NCBI GenBank assembly: GCA_013399875.1
Contig: VXAZ01007519.1
Coordinates: 257,025-321,024, forward strand
Length of the DNA: 64,000 bases
Origin: Gymnorhina tibicen
Taxonomy: Eukaryota; Chordata; Aves; Passeriformes; Artamidae
Direction: 5' to 3'
How positions within the stretch are numbered: the first letter of the stretch is position 1; every line of letters begins with the position of its first letter. The position numbers were made by a program, and so were the translations under genes. Positions 34,604 to 48,292 of this stretch are shown piece after piece. The notes beneath the pieces are model-generated. The model made no database searches and was not told the DNA's origin. It saw nothing but the letters and a program-made list of their open reading frames with translations.

Positions 34604-37600
34604 CTGAGGAAGGGGGAAAACATTGTTTCACATTATCTTAATTAAACATTGATGAAAGTTTGCTAAATAAAATGACAAGATTGTTACTTCTCCAGGGGCA
34701 GCTCCATTCCTACAGATCATCTTCCTGCCGCCCTTGTGCCATATGACTGGAATTTCAAGGTAGAGAGACTTCAAACTGTTTTACTGTCTGAACTTCCAGA
34801 CAGCTTCCTGTGCATTTCTAAAGAGTTCCATAGGCCAAAATCCTCTGTTGAGTAGCACAACAGAAGCTGCTGAAAGACAGACACAAGAGAAACTTCCTTA
34901 TTCCTGCTGCCTTAGTATAAAACTCCACATACAACTGACTTCTTAGTTAAGGCATTTAGGAAAACAATCCCCCTCTGCACTGGATTGTCATCCATATATC
35001 AGTTATTCATTTTTATCCCTTTACTTTCAATTAAGTGGCTAAAAAAACTGCCTTCACGAAAAATGTTATGCATATTTATAATCCCGTGTATTTATAAATC
35101 TTTTTCATTGCTCTTTGTGCTTAAGAATGGAAGAGATGTAATTTGTACACCAAGTTCTATCCACACACTAAATATCCTGTGGAAGTCACACAGAATGGAG
35201 ATGCTGTGGTAGAACAGCTTTATCTCTACCCTGCTAACCATGAGACCTCGAAACTGTGAGGCCCAGAGCAATACAGATCATCAGAACTTAATGCCAATAA
35301 AACAGTAACACCACACCTCACATCACTGTATCTTCTGCATATACACTGAAAATACCATAAGCTTTGTTACTTTTCCTCTCTTACACTGTGGTGTCCTTCT
35401 CTAAAACCTCAGAAGTGAAAGGCAAACAGAAACAGTATATTAAAAATTTGCTAACTATAACCAAGTATAGCTTTTTTTAATGTGCAAAACCCATGATTTG
35501 AAGACCGTTCTCTGAACAGTAACTGGTAACAAGTGCCTTGTGCCCCAGGAACTGGTACTTTCCCCCCTCCAGCAGGAGACTTGTTTCATGCAGAACTTAC
35601 AACGTGCCACTGCGCCACTGGCTGTTGTGGACTCCTGGGCATTGGGCCAAAATAGTTTTGGGGAGAAATTCCACATATGCAAAGAGGGTAAAAAATGAAA
35701 TAGGTCCCTGGCAGAGACATATATGTGTGTGTGTGTTTTGTTAAGAGTAGCTTTCAGCTACAAGAAGAGATTATGAGTGTTCTTTCAGAGACTACGCATC
35801 GATGAACCAGCTACACAGTCCATGGCCAATTATGGTTTATTTATGGATATTGGTGCACACATGTATACATGAGGACACCACATGCCCACACATCAGAATA
35901 AACTGGCATTGCAGAACTACTGAAAAAATGGAATGATCCTGTCACTATCGCTCAAGAATACGTGTTCCCTTCTCCTGCCAGTGAAACCTTGCCTTGGGGA
36001 CAAAGCCTGATAATATTCAATGAGTGTTATCCTCCAAGGGCCTTAGCCAGACATCACCAAATTATATTTCTTAATTAACTCCTACCATCTCCATGCCCAT
36101 ACCATCTGCTTTCACACAGGACCGAGTGAGCTGGTAAGCCAAACCTGATGAGTTCCTTCTCCTGTACACATAAGAGAAGATTCAGGCAAAATTATAACCA
36201 CTAGGGAATATTGTGGGAATTTGCCATAAGCACCTCTATTAATCACAAAACTCAGACAAGTATTGAAGAGGAAAAAAGATGGAAAAGTTTTAAAGCTGTG
36301 ATCATCCTTTTTCCTGCTTATGCAGTACCTAACACAATAAAATAATGCCTCCTTATCAGTAGGACAAATACAGAAATAGCTCTAAAATCCCTTCTGGACT
36401 AAGATGGAAAGTTCTGCTTCTGCACATTAGGCTGTACTATTGTGGGAGTAGCAAAACCAGAATACATGGAACAAGAAGAATGGTTTTGTTTCCAAGTTTT
36501 ATTTATAAATGCTTAAATTAGAAAAACATAAGGGAAATGGAAGGGATAGTTTTGAGAATCAATTTTTAATTATAACTTTCTAAATGTCCACAAAGTACTG
36601 TTATTCTGACACCTTGTTTTCAAAGGCAATCTAACAAGTGGTGCCACGGGTGATACAATTAAATTAATTACCAGTACCATCAGGGATGGTAGTTTTCTGT
36701 TAGATGGGCAGATCTTACTGTGCCAATACTCACGGCAAGTGGGTCTCTGAAAACACATCTCTGGCTCTCAGCACTCTGTGAGGCTAATCAAAAACTTGTA
36801 TTATTTTGATTTTCCAACAGTTACACCCTTTGACTCCACTGTGAGATTGGAAATGTTTACATACTAAGACAGAGAGTGAGAAAAAGCTGCCCTAATGTAC
36901 TGATTCCTGTCCATGGGAGCAGCATGGCCATCACACCAGCCTGTCCCTAGCACTCAGGCTCTCAGAACAGTGGGCAACAGCTTTAAGAGGGGCCAAAAAG
37001 GTCTGAACACACATCTGGGATATTGTCCCAGTCAGAAAATGCAGTCCTTTGACACTGAAATGCAAGGAACCAGTAATGTTCTACTCAAGATAGTGCGTGA
37101 GAGAGAAAGAGTTGAAAAAATACTCAAACTGAGTAAAATGACAAACATATTTGCTGTGTTCTCTCTGCTCCACACACCCTTAGAACCCCGTACTAACAGA
37201 AGAGACTTCTCTGTCACGGAAGAAAAGAAAGAGCCAGAAAGGACCAATGAAATCAGTTACAGAAAGAATCAGAAAAGAATACAGAAAGATTACAGGGGAA
37301 ATCAAATGTTAAAATATAAAAAATACAGAGTTACTTAATTCAAATCTACCTCCTCATAAACTTTCTTACTTCCAGTGAGGAAGAATGATGATCCCACCTG
37401 TGCCTTCCTGCCTCATGTGTGTAACGTGCTTCCACTCAGCTCGCTTTACTTATGAGAGATATCAGACCATGTCAAAAGCAAACGCTGGGATTTCCTGACT
37501 TGCCTGATGCTGTGGTAAATAGTTCTCAGTCCTAAACAAATTCAAAAATATTTCCTAATACTGAAAAAAATATGTTGAGTCTTCTTGATTATCATCACAA

Positions 37601-37958
37601 CAAAAGTCATGTTCTGGAAAGGGCATGTGGCAAAGACAAAATATGTACAGTAGCTATATATAAAGTTGGAAAAAAGGAGCTCTTCTAATCTGTTCTTCAG
37701 TTTAAAAAGATTACTAAAACATATTTTGTCAAAGTACTATGGAATATACTTTAAAAATGACAATAAAAAATAATTTGCTTTAGGTGAAAGCTTTTACATG
37801 GTTATTGTTCATTAACTTCAGTTTAATAAGCATTCCCACAAGAAAGGCTTTGCTGGGCTAGATCCGCCCAAGTTTGGCACAGAATATTGTACTAAAGAAT
37901 TTAAAGATGAGAAGTGTAGAAACACCAAATAAAAAGTTTGTATTTGGGACTCTGGCCA

Positions 37959-37988
37959 AATAATAAATAATAAAATAATAATAAATAC
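37959..37988 (+). repeat. AAT/AATAA simple repeat
   Basis: A short run of AATAAT and AATAAA units, about 30 bases. Low complexity only. Confidence 0.7.
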
Positions 37989-39222
37989 AGTTTCTGTGAG
38001 TCGGGAGCACCCTTTGAAAGCATGATTTTGTCCAACATCTTTTGGTAATTTCCTGTGCGAGGAGCTAAGAAAACGGAAGCTAGTGATTGGGAGGTGAAGG
38101 AACAGGAGAGAGGAAAAGTTTAAGCCTGTCTCTTCTGGCAGCTATTACATAAGGGCAGCAAGCAGGTAGGTATGTTTGGGGAGCTCACTGTTTCAGTGCA
38201 CAAATGACAGGGCAGTTGTGTCGTGCACTGCTGTCACTTCTGACTTGGTGGTCTAATACCTGACACACGTCTCAAAAGTAGTTGAATATCCTACAGATTA
38301 TATAGAGATTTTTTTCAAATGTACGCTAAAGCTGATTATCACGTCTCAACCTTTTGCTCATAAAGATGTATTTTGTCAAGTTGGCCAGCAAAGTCTATTC
38401 ATAATGTTTATTTCATGACCCTAATGTTAAATAGAAGGAGTTCTGTTTGTGCAGTACTCCAAACATGCCATATTACAAATATAGGCGTGTGTCACTTGGG
38501 AGCCTTGCTCATTCAGGCCAGGTAGGTGCAGGTGCAGACACTGGAGATGAGAGCTACTTCTTTGCTTCGCTCCGAGGTGGGAGCAACACCTCTGCTGCTC
38601 AGCAAGCATGCTCATTATTGCCATTGTGCTGCCCGCTGTTAGATTCCCAGAGGGAACAGGTCTTTCTGGAAAACTCTGTGAAGTGCTGCCTCACAGCTAG
38701 CCTTTCAAAGATGAACCCTGTTCAACATCACCCTGTTTACACAGAATGCAAGTAGGTTCAAGCAGTTATTAGTAAAATAAAAAATCCAGTGTATCTACAA
38801 ATTTGATTTTCCTCTTAGCTGAAACATAAGACATTAAAATTAAAAGGTCATGAGTCCTGCTAGCTCCTCTTCATATCACTTTTCCAGAACAGAGGAGAGA
38901 TGAAGTGGCCTCAGGCTTTGGCCAGAAGGGAGCGACAGAAAGGGGGGAAAGAGATTTATTTGTTCAATACACCATTTACCATGCTTTAATTAAATACAGC
39001 TCAGGAATTTCCACAGAGTTGTACAGGGAGGACCAGAGTGCTTGTGATGGACATTTAGGATTCACAGCCACAGTACTGTATCTTTTATCAGCACAGCATT
39101 CCCTAAACAGGCCACTAAATTAATCCCCAGGTGCTGACAACAACTGTTGCTTCACCCCAGTTTGCTCCAACCTGCTCTGTCCCACCGAATGGTCTCAGTC
39201 TGTAACATTACCTATGCTTTGT

Positions 39223-39250
39223 CCTGGACTTCTCAGCCTGGACTTCTCAG
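39223..39250 (+). repeat. 14-bp tandem duplication
   Basis: CCTGGACTTCTCAG occurs twice back to back without a mismatch, so the duplication is recent. Confidence 0.8.
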
Positions 39251-39900
39251 TCATTTAAGCTGTCCTCAAGCTGCTTATTGCTTAAATTTTGATCTTCATG
39301 AAAAACGGAGAAAATATTCTCTGTCACAAAGACGTGTGAATGCAGTAAATGACCATGTAACCCTTCCATGCTCAGGTCATGTCCAATTGCAAAGACTCTG
39401 TGTTGGACTGAACCCAGCAGCTCAACAGCTCTGCTCGCAGGAAGGAAGGGAGGCAGCAGGAGCTGGCACGATCAAAGCCCCTGAAACTATTCCCTTCTTT
39501 CCAGTTTGTAGGAAAAGCAGAGAGGGTCTGGCTTTTAACAGTCATGGAGACTTTTTCATAAAGTGACAGATTAATCATACTCTCTCCAGTAAATGCCACC
39601 AGGGAAGTTGGGAGCTGTAGCTGCTACAAACTCTACGTATTTTCTCAGACTCTGCTCCTCAAGCTGTCCATGCTTAATTCCATTGGCTTACATGTGCCAG
39701 GACCTTTTCATGTGCCAGCTGGTATTTACCCACCCTGTGTGACACATTGTAGATAAACTGACACAGACTATGCCCTCTCCCCGCTTTCGCACAGATTATA
39801 GACACTTATTGCAAATAAACAAACAAAACCATACTATGGAACTGATGCTCTTCTTCTTTAAGCACTGAATTTCTAGGGAAGAGGTTTGTAATAAAAATTG

Positions 39901-39917
39901 TAAATAAATAAATAAAT
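39901..39917 (+). repeat. (TAAA)4 simple repeat
   Basis: Four consecutive TAAA units in an AT-rich stretch; a short tetranucleotide repeat. Confidence 0.75.
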
Positions 39918-42900
39918 GAAACCACTGAGAGGATTAAAAAATATTTCTTTCAGTAGTTGCTATATTTATTCAATACTCTGTTCCTAATAAGCTTTTTTAC
40001 ATACTGAATTGTGATGTAATTTTCTGTCTCCATAATATTGTGTTTCCATAGTTCAGTTAAATTTCTCTTGAGCTTAATTGGAGTCTTTTCTTAGCAAGAA
40101 AGTGGGGATTGGCCAAAGTCCTGAGTGATAGGAACTACAGTATGCAGTGACCTCCAGTTCTGCTGCAGCACCTCATTCTTACTGCCCTGTGCAATCTTCT
40201 CCTCCCTTTAGCAGGAATGTTTTTAAACTTGAGCTCTTCATTTCCAGTTCCAGTGTCGAGGGACTAAATTTGAAAAAGCTTTGGCTTTCATTAGCAAATC
40301 ATCAGTACCAACAAAACCACAAGCAACAAAAAAAGCACATCAGCATGCTTTTCAGCACCAGCACTGACTGACGTCTCCTCCTTTCCTGAGCTTTTTGTGT
40401 TTTGGGGGATTTTTTGTTGTTGGTTCTTTAATCAGTGAAACTAGACTATTGAGCTTTGGGAAGGAAAAGAGAGCCAGTCCTTTCATTTTATAATTAGTGG
40501 AAATGCAGTAGGAGCATTAACAGCTGTCTCTTTCAAAGACGCGCTCAGCATCATCTGTGCACAAGTTAGAGCACAGACTGGGGAGAAATAGTAGCAACAA
40601 CGTCTCACATCCACGCTGGTGACACACTAGCCATCGGTTCTGACTAAGGGACAGCCCCAGCCTGTCGTTTGGGCAGGCTAATGGCTTTGTTTGGCTCTTT
40701 GCGAGAACATAACTTTTCATTTTTTACCTTCTGATTAACAATGTGGAGGAGAGAACGCATGAGAGAAGCAGACAGAAAGACAGACAGAGTGTCCCACATG
40801 ATGAGATCAATTAGGCAATCATTTTGGACATGTTCAGACAAAGAAGGTGGTCTCCTTGGGAACTGCAATCACATGCACACACACTCAGAATAACTTCTCC
40901 CACATTCTATTCTCTGCTCGGTACAACACACTTGGATGTAAGCTCCGAGGGACAATCGCACATCCAGTGTTGACAGACCTGTCAGCATTTCCAATGCCAC
41001 AGAACAGGCCCCCTGCTCTCCTTGCCGACAAATTTACCAAAGACTGAAGAATTAAAAAGCGTATCAGGAGGGTGACAAGAAGGGGCCAGGCAGAGCTACC
41101 AATGTTTAAAGACAAAAATGGCAGCATTTTGGAAAGCAAAATGGTATAAAAATACCTCTTAAAATCTTGAAAGGCTTCAGAAAACTCTCAAACATAAAAT
41201 CAAACAGTTGGAGAGAGTTACATGACTGAAATGAAATAGTAAGCTTATCACTGTGACAAAGAAAAAACCCAGATACTTAGTAAATTCTTTTTTTTTTAAA
41301 CTTGAAAAACAAAGGGAACAAACAATTTATATCCACATTTGCAAAAAAATTTCTTCAGATCCCACTGTTCTTATTTACCAAAGTATTTTACTACTGAGAC
41401 AAAGAAAACCCCACCCCCTTCTGCAAGACTGATATAATGTTTTGAGCAATAAAGTCAGACATTATAAAAATGGGCCTTAACTGTGTTAACTTTTGTACTA
41501 ACAAAAGGTGGCTATTTGAAACACAGGAGAGCATGATTAAAGTGTTTTTTGAGAAAGTACAATTATATGAGGTTAGACTCCTACCAAACACGTTTCTGAG
41601 TCTTCTGTAACATTAGAAGACATCCTGGAGTTTTTACCATATTAAACAACCTTCATTGTACTCATTTCTTTGTATTAAAACTGTCTCTCACTAAAGTGTA
41701 ATACAGCTCAATTAATATGAGACGGATATGATACAGGGTACTGAGACCAAACACAAGCTGGAACACAGTTTAATGTAACAATAGGTGAAATGTCTGCCAT
41801 TGTAATACAGCTTCAATTAACCTCAAAATGAACTTCACTTTTTCAGGCAAAAAGACAAAATTTTATAATTGGAACCTTTAAAACCAAGCAGTGCCAACAT
41901 AAGCAGTGAGAGAGCCAACTAACCCTGGAAGAGATCAGTTACCAGAGCTCCTGTTTCATCCTGTACAAAAGTTCCATACTGGAACTCCCTGGAACTCCTA
42001 TGAGAAAAACTTAGAAATTAATGCAAAATAAGATGGTCTGACACACATATAGGACTGCAACTACCAGTGGAGCCCAAACCTGCCTGAGTAGCTCTGAACT
42101 CATCAGCTCATTGTTAGCGCTGGGACTAACAATGAAGGAAGATGAATTAGTCCCACACACTGCACCAGTAATTACCCTGGTAAGGACATTCTTTTTTCAA
42201 ATGGACCTCCAGATGCCATACTAAATTTTTCCTTTGCTATCTGAAAGCAGATGCAAATTGCAGCAGAATAAATTATCACAAATTCTTAAAAAAATACAAA
42301 AGATAGAGAAATCTAATCCAAACTGAAATTTTGAGCTGAAGCTGTGCTTTACAATCAGTAGGTCTAATGGAAAGGTTTATATAAGATTCTCTGTGCATTT
42401 TGCTTCCCAAGGGAAGCATTAAAAAGGAGGGAGCACACTTATCCTCTCCTTCTGCAGAACAGCTTTTTGCAAAAGGTATATGTTGCAATTTCTTTCTGAA
42501 CCTTAGCCCAAGACTCCTTGCAAGCACATTTTTCTTGCAAGAAACTAAATCAAACTGCAAAAGCTCTACATCTCTACAGATTCAGCTTCATGACTTCACC
42601 CGCTGAATTTTGCAACTACAACACATCCTGCCTCTAAACTGTAAGCGAACAGGATTAAGAGCACAGATTCCTAAGTTCATAAAATTACAAAGAAAGCATT
42701 TTCATCCAAGTAAAAAAGGCCAAAGGTCCAGGGTTCCTGCTGACTTCAGCAGCAGCTTTTCAGGCTTCTGAGATACCCCAGTCCCTGAGCCAGCCTTTGC
42801 CTATGACATCACAGTACATGTCATTTGTAATCTCAGAATTAGTACAGGGCATTGCTGTGTAAGGATACACTGAAGGGGATTCTTGGACCAGTTTTACATA

Positions 42901-44758
42901 GCCAGCCCTGCCAGCAGAAGATAAAATTGCTTTGTGGATCTTGCAAATTAGAGGTCTGTGTGCTTTTAATAATGAAAAACTCAGAAGGTGAACTACTAAA
43001 TTATTATTTTTAAAATTCGTAATTGTAGGCATTGTATTCTTTTGCCCTGATTTCATGGAAACATTTTTCATATAGAATGGTGGAAATAAAATCTAAAAAT
43101 TATAGCACTTCCTTAAATCTCTCCAGTGCAGTTGGTCATGTGAAGGATTTGAGTTTTGCACAACAGTGACCCACCCATTTCAGAGATGCCTTAATTCAAT
43201 CTGCTGCTCAGATCAGAAGGGCTCACAAAGGAGTCACCTGGGCAGTCAGATGTATCAAGGGCGTTTTCAGCATTCTGCCTGGCAACTTGCTGCCTTACAT
43301 GAATACAGGAGGGGAACATTTTGATTCTCAATCTTTGCATAGGGATGATGCCAGAGTTAAAGCATCTCCATTTCAGGGGCTGATGCAGCCCCATGGCAGC
43401 TCTCTCTTCCATCACCTCTTAGATGGCAATCTGGGCTGCCAGGCTGCTTTACACTTCCCATTCTCCTCTAAATGGCTGACTCACAGAGATGGAAACATGA
43501 CACGGACACTGTGGCAGGATCACTGCTTTTTCTTAATCACAGACACAGAATCTTCTTAATCATGTGGAGAAACGTGAAATGGGCTTATCAGTCTGTTGGT
43601 GTTGCCAAAGAGTCAATTAGATGCTTTCTTGGACAACCCTTGTAGAGCTTCTGATGGTCTGTGATGAGTCACCAGGACATGGTTCACTCCTATCCTCTAG
43701 TACAAACCTGCTAGGAATTTAGCAGCACTGGCCCGGGTAACCTGACCAGGTTGCTTTCTGCTGCTTTCATTTTCTTGGACAGAAAAAATCAAGGATATCC
43801 TGATTTTTGTCCAAAAAGTATTTTGTGTTGCTTCCCAGAGAAGGAAAATTGAAGGTGCCTAATTCTGATTGCTGAGATTGCGTTCACTGAAGGCAATGGG
43901 AAAAAAACCCCAAATTCCAGGTTTCAGTGAGCACTGCATCAGGCAAAGAGGCCTTCTAAAGTGGCATATCAAACCAGAAATATATGAGGGGCTATTTTTC
44001 CTGTAAAAGGATAAGCTGTGAGTTAAGTAACACACTGTCAACTTTTAGTTACAGAAAGCCACTTAACAGTGCCCTTGAACAGATGAAGAGATGGGAGCTG
44101 AATTCCAGAAGAGGTGTTCTCCTTTCCTTTTAAAGATACAGAAAAAAATACACCTAAAATTAAGGAAAGCACATCTGAATTAAACCAAAATTCTATATGC
44201 ATTTCTAAATTTTAGAATCATCACAGCAATCTCACATGCGAAACATGCTGGCATTTTCCGTTACATTGGCAAAAGGGCACTTTTTGCTACATTTTTCCAT
44301 TAGAAAAATTTAAAAATATATGTATGAATTTCTAAATTTAGAAATACTTAAAATTACAAAAATATGCAGATTTTGAAAAAGAAGCACAAGTTAAAATACA
44401 CAAATCAGGAGAGAAATTCGAGGGGGAGGGAGGAAGAGAGGAAGGGAAGGATGCTCTTTGGCCTCACCATAAGATGGGATCCATTTTTCTCCCGTGGGAA
44501 AGTTGCTGAAGCTTTGCCCAAGGCATGGATTTGTGTTCAATCTGCCCTGTGGTGTAGAAACAGGCTCCAGGTTTAAACCCTCTGGCAACAGGTTGCATAT
44601 GGCAATATGACCCTCTTTGTTACAGCATTCTTGGTAAGCTCATGTATTACACTACAACTCAGGAGGTTTTAGGCAACATCTTCCCAGCACAGAAAAAGAC
44701 CGATAAAGTAGAATTCCCTTCCAGCTGTGTACAGCTGTGCACATTTCAGCCAGTTATT

Positions 44759-46040
44759 ACAGAATCAAAGTATAACTGAGTTTGGAAGGGACCTCAGGAG
44801 GTCTCAACTCCCACTTCCTGGTTAATGCAGGGACAGCTATTACTTTAGATGAGGTTGCCCAGGACTTCATCCGGGTGGGTCTTGAAATCCTTCAAATGTG
44901 GGGATTCCACAACCACTCTGGGCAATCGGTTCCATTGCTTGCTTGACTGAACTCATGGTGAAGGATTTCTTCCTTACATCCAGTCTGAACCTCTTGTTTC
45001 AATTCACGTTCATTGTCTCTGTATCCTCTCATTTTTCACTGCTGGGACTCCATTATCTCAATAACCTCCTTTGGAAACTGGAAGGCCGTTATTAAATCCC
45101 CCTTTCTCCCAAAGCTCTCTCTTGTCTGGGGTTAACAGAACCAGCTCCCTCAGCCTCCCCTCCTAAGAAAGCTGTAGCCCCCTGACCATCGTGGTGGGCC
45201 TTTGCTGGACATTCTACAGTTTATCAATGCCTCTCTCATACTGAAGGGCCCTAAACTGCCTGGAGCTTTCTAGATGAGGTTTGAAGAACTGTATGTAAGA
45301 GGAATAATCTCTTCCCTCAGCCTCCTGACTGTGCTCCTGTCAGTGCAGCCTATGTCACAGCAGCCCGGAATGCCACTGGCCATCATCACTACCATGGCAC
45401 CAGGCTGGTTCCTGCTCAGCTCTCTGCCAACACCCCTGGGGCTGTCCCTGCACAGCTGCTCCCCATCCTCCACCACTGCAGGAGGGTTCTTCCCTTCCAA
45501 GCACATGACGTTGTATTTAATCCTTCAGAATTTTGTAGGGTTCATGCTGGACCATCCCTCCATCCTGTCTAGGTCCCTCTGAGCAGCAGCCCTGTCCTCA
45601 GGTGTAACAGTTGCTCTCTCCAATTTAGTGTTATCTGCAAACTTCATGAACATGCCTCTATCACCTCCTTCAGGTCTTTGCTGAAAGTGTCACACAGGAC
45701 AAGTCCCCTCAAAAAATCCTGTGGTGTTCCCCCTGCCACGGACCTCAGCTAGAGTATGATCCATTAATCACTATCCTCTAAGCCAGACCAGCCAGCCACT
45801 AATTGTGCATTTATTTGCCCACCCATCCAAATTCTAAATTGGACACAAGAATATTTGTAGACCTTGTCCAAAAAGTCTTGCTGAAGTTAAGATAAATGAC
45901 ATCTACTGCTCTCCCTCATCCACAGCCTCATCCAGCTGTTCTATCCTAGAAGGCAATGAGTATAACCTTGGTAAATCCATGCTGATTGTTTCCAGTCATC
46001 ATTTCCTCCCTCCAAATGGTGTCTTTATGTTTATTATTTA
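44759..46040 (-). mobile_element. 5'-truncated CR1 LINE (3' part of ORF2 and 3' end)
   Basis: CR1 is the dominant LINE of birds and moves by target-primed reverse transcription. The 3' end lies at about 44759, where AGAATCAAAG and then GTTTGGAAGGGACCTC match the reverse-complemented CR1 tail. Reading the minus strand, a decayed reverse transcriptase box is seen at 45841-45900 (VIYLNFSKTF, from the YLDFSKAFD type) and the catalytic FADD box at about 45617-45650 appears as MKFADNTKL. The second catalytic aspartate is therefore lost. Further downstream sequence encodes the C-terminal part of ORF2 with stops and frameshifts. The 5' half is absent, as is normal for CR1 copies. The right boundary is approximate; similarity fades near 46040. 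The copy is old and inactive. Confidence 0.85.
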
Positions 46041-46386
46041 TTCAAGGGCCCATATCCACAAGTTGGGTGTATGCAGAAGGTAGCAGCCCAGGCTTTATCA
46101 CCAGCACAGAGACTGCATCAAAAAATACTCTCAACTCTCAAGCAGAGCCTGCTCACCTGCATTGTGCAAAGCTCTGCTGTTCTGCATTTGCCACGACATT
46201 CAGCCTCAGCCACAAAGGAGGAGAGAGTGTGTGTGAATGGACAGATGTGTACATAAACATAAACCAGCCAGCTGCTCTTCACCCTCACTTGTCCAAATTC
46301 AGTATTCACTCATGAGCCTTTCAGGCTTCTGGTCAATTCTGCTTAGCTGAGGTATTTTAAAGATACTACCGCACTATGAATATAAT

Positions 46387-46407
46387 GGGGGGGAGGGGGG
46401 GGGGTGG
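46387..46407 (+). repeat. G-rich run, possible quadruplex
   Basis: Seven Gs, an A, ten Gs, a T and two Gs. Such a tract can fold into a G-quadruplex and is also prone to length errors. Confidence 0.7.
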
Positions 46408-48239
46408 AAAAAAGACAAATAAACCATTTCCTATTGCTTCCAAAACCCTAAATATTAACTGAGTCTAACATGTATATACTAAGGACTACAATACACACTG
46501 CAACTCTGAGGAAACTATTCCATTATATATGATGTTAACCACCAATGTGAACGTGGTGGTCCTGCTACAGAATTACAAATGAATAATGAAATCTCTCAAA
46601 ACTAAAACGGCATGGCAACAATATGTATGTGCTTTTAGAATGATTTCTATATAAAATCATGCATTCATTTAATCCAAATTAATTTCTACAGCCCTTTTCC
46701 ACAGAGGGATATTGCCTGAGATGAAAAATAACACACTCAACCTTCTTTTAGCAAGGCTAATACCTGCATGCTCTTGAGACTGCATTCTTTTTTCTGCTGG
46801 TAGGTGCTGTATAAATTTGTAATAGAGACAATCTGATAAGCATTTTCCAAGACTGCTTCTTCCACGTGAACAGAAATAAATTCTCAGCATCTGGACGTCA
46901 TGGCATGAAGATGGTAATTGAAACCCTTGCTCAGTACAGTGAAGTATCTAGAGGCAGCACAACATAATGGAAATTTTCTGCAGAAGCATAAAATTCCACG
47001 GGCTCCTGCAACATATCTGACCAGGGTAAGACCTGCTGCCAGAAAGACAAACTGACCATACCATACTGGGAAATGCAGTATGAAGCCAGAGAAAGCTGAC
47101 CTTAATGAACACATAAAGCTTTTCCAAATGTCTGACACTATCAGTAGGCTCTGAGTTGCCTTTGTTCCAGTTTAAATTTATAAAATCACTGTTGCATTGA
47201 TAAATAATTGAAATAATTAATTCTCCTACTTGTATCACCCTCAAGTACTGGGGAAAATAGAAGGACTACTTTTTGGGACATTCACCATGGTATCTGCTCT
47301 CCTGACTTGAAGGAAAACATATCTGAGAGTGAATTGTCTTGAAGTCCCATTTTAAATTACAGTCAGAGTAATGCAATTATTTATAAACAGGTAAAGGTTA
47401 ACTAATTTTGATGCTGCAAAGCTACAAAAGACTGACATGAACCTAATTCTACATTTCTACCTTATCTTCCTTCTCTCCTTTATTTTAAAATACACTGGGG
47501 ACATTAGCTGCATCCTGATCAATGGCTATGGTTTGATTTTCAAATTTTGGATTGCCTTTCCACTTGAAAGAAAAAATTAGTGCATGGTTGATACATAACA
47601 TAAAGGAGTTTTATGACATGACTGAAAGAGTTACTACAGAATCTAAATGAGATATAGCAGTATATGCTGTTGTATACACTCTGTTTTTCCAGAAGCTTTT
47701 TTTCAAACCAAAGTTTTATTAAATTCCACTTACATCAGTGAGAAGTCAACTTCAGACAAAGTTATACTTAGAAAAATGTGTACTATTTAAACATGTTGTA
47801 TTATCAGAAGTCCTCCTCTGCTGTACTGTAGGTGTGTTTACATTCCCATCACAAAAATTTGCTATAGGAAGATCTGGAAACAAACTACCTAAGACAGTAT
47901 TCTCTGTCTTTCAATTTTAGCAAAATTTTTAACACTGCTTTTGACAAAAATGCCTTTCCAAAGCTTGATTGTTAACAGACTCCAGGAAAAAAAAATTCAT
48001 AAATAACATCAAACATTTCAGTTTGTAAGCTCTGAAAACACGTGTTTACTGTTTGAGAAACTTCCAAATGGGAAGGGAAAACAGGAAATAAAAACATCTG
48101 ATTGATAAAGAAGGGTGAGATTTAGGTTGTTCTTTAAAGAATAGTTCAAATGAACCAAGAACAAACCAAATTTAATAGAAGCGCTTCTATTTTCATAAAA
48201 TAAGAGAATTTCAACCACCAGGATTTTTGCTAGTTTCCT

Positions 48240-48243
<4 letters not shown>

Positions 48244-48289
<46 letters not shown>
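48244..48289 (+). repeat. (AC)23 microsatellite
   Basis: Twenty-three perfect AC units, the longest microsatellite in the window. Its purity and length make length polymorphism likely. The valine- and cysteine-repeat minus frame across it is an artefact. Confidence 0.95.

Positions 48290-48292
<3 letters not shown>

Larger units (their letters stand above)
34604..44758. other. Non-coding stretch, no gene recognised
   Basis: About 10.2 kb of AT-rich sequence without supportable exons or recognisable transposons. Minor simple repeats are listed separately. The longest frame (36913-37338 plus, 141 codons) is lysine-, arginine- and glutamate-rich from A-rich composition and is not recognised. 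Confidence 0.5.

Noticed and set aside
36913..37338. 141-codon Lys/Arg/Glu-rich plus frame
   Set aside because: Driven by A-rich composition; no domain and no splice context.
44898..45582. Plus-strand frames of 65-102 codons
   Set aside because: Antisense readings of the CR1 element.
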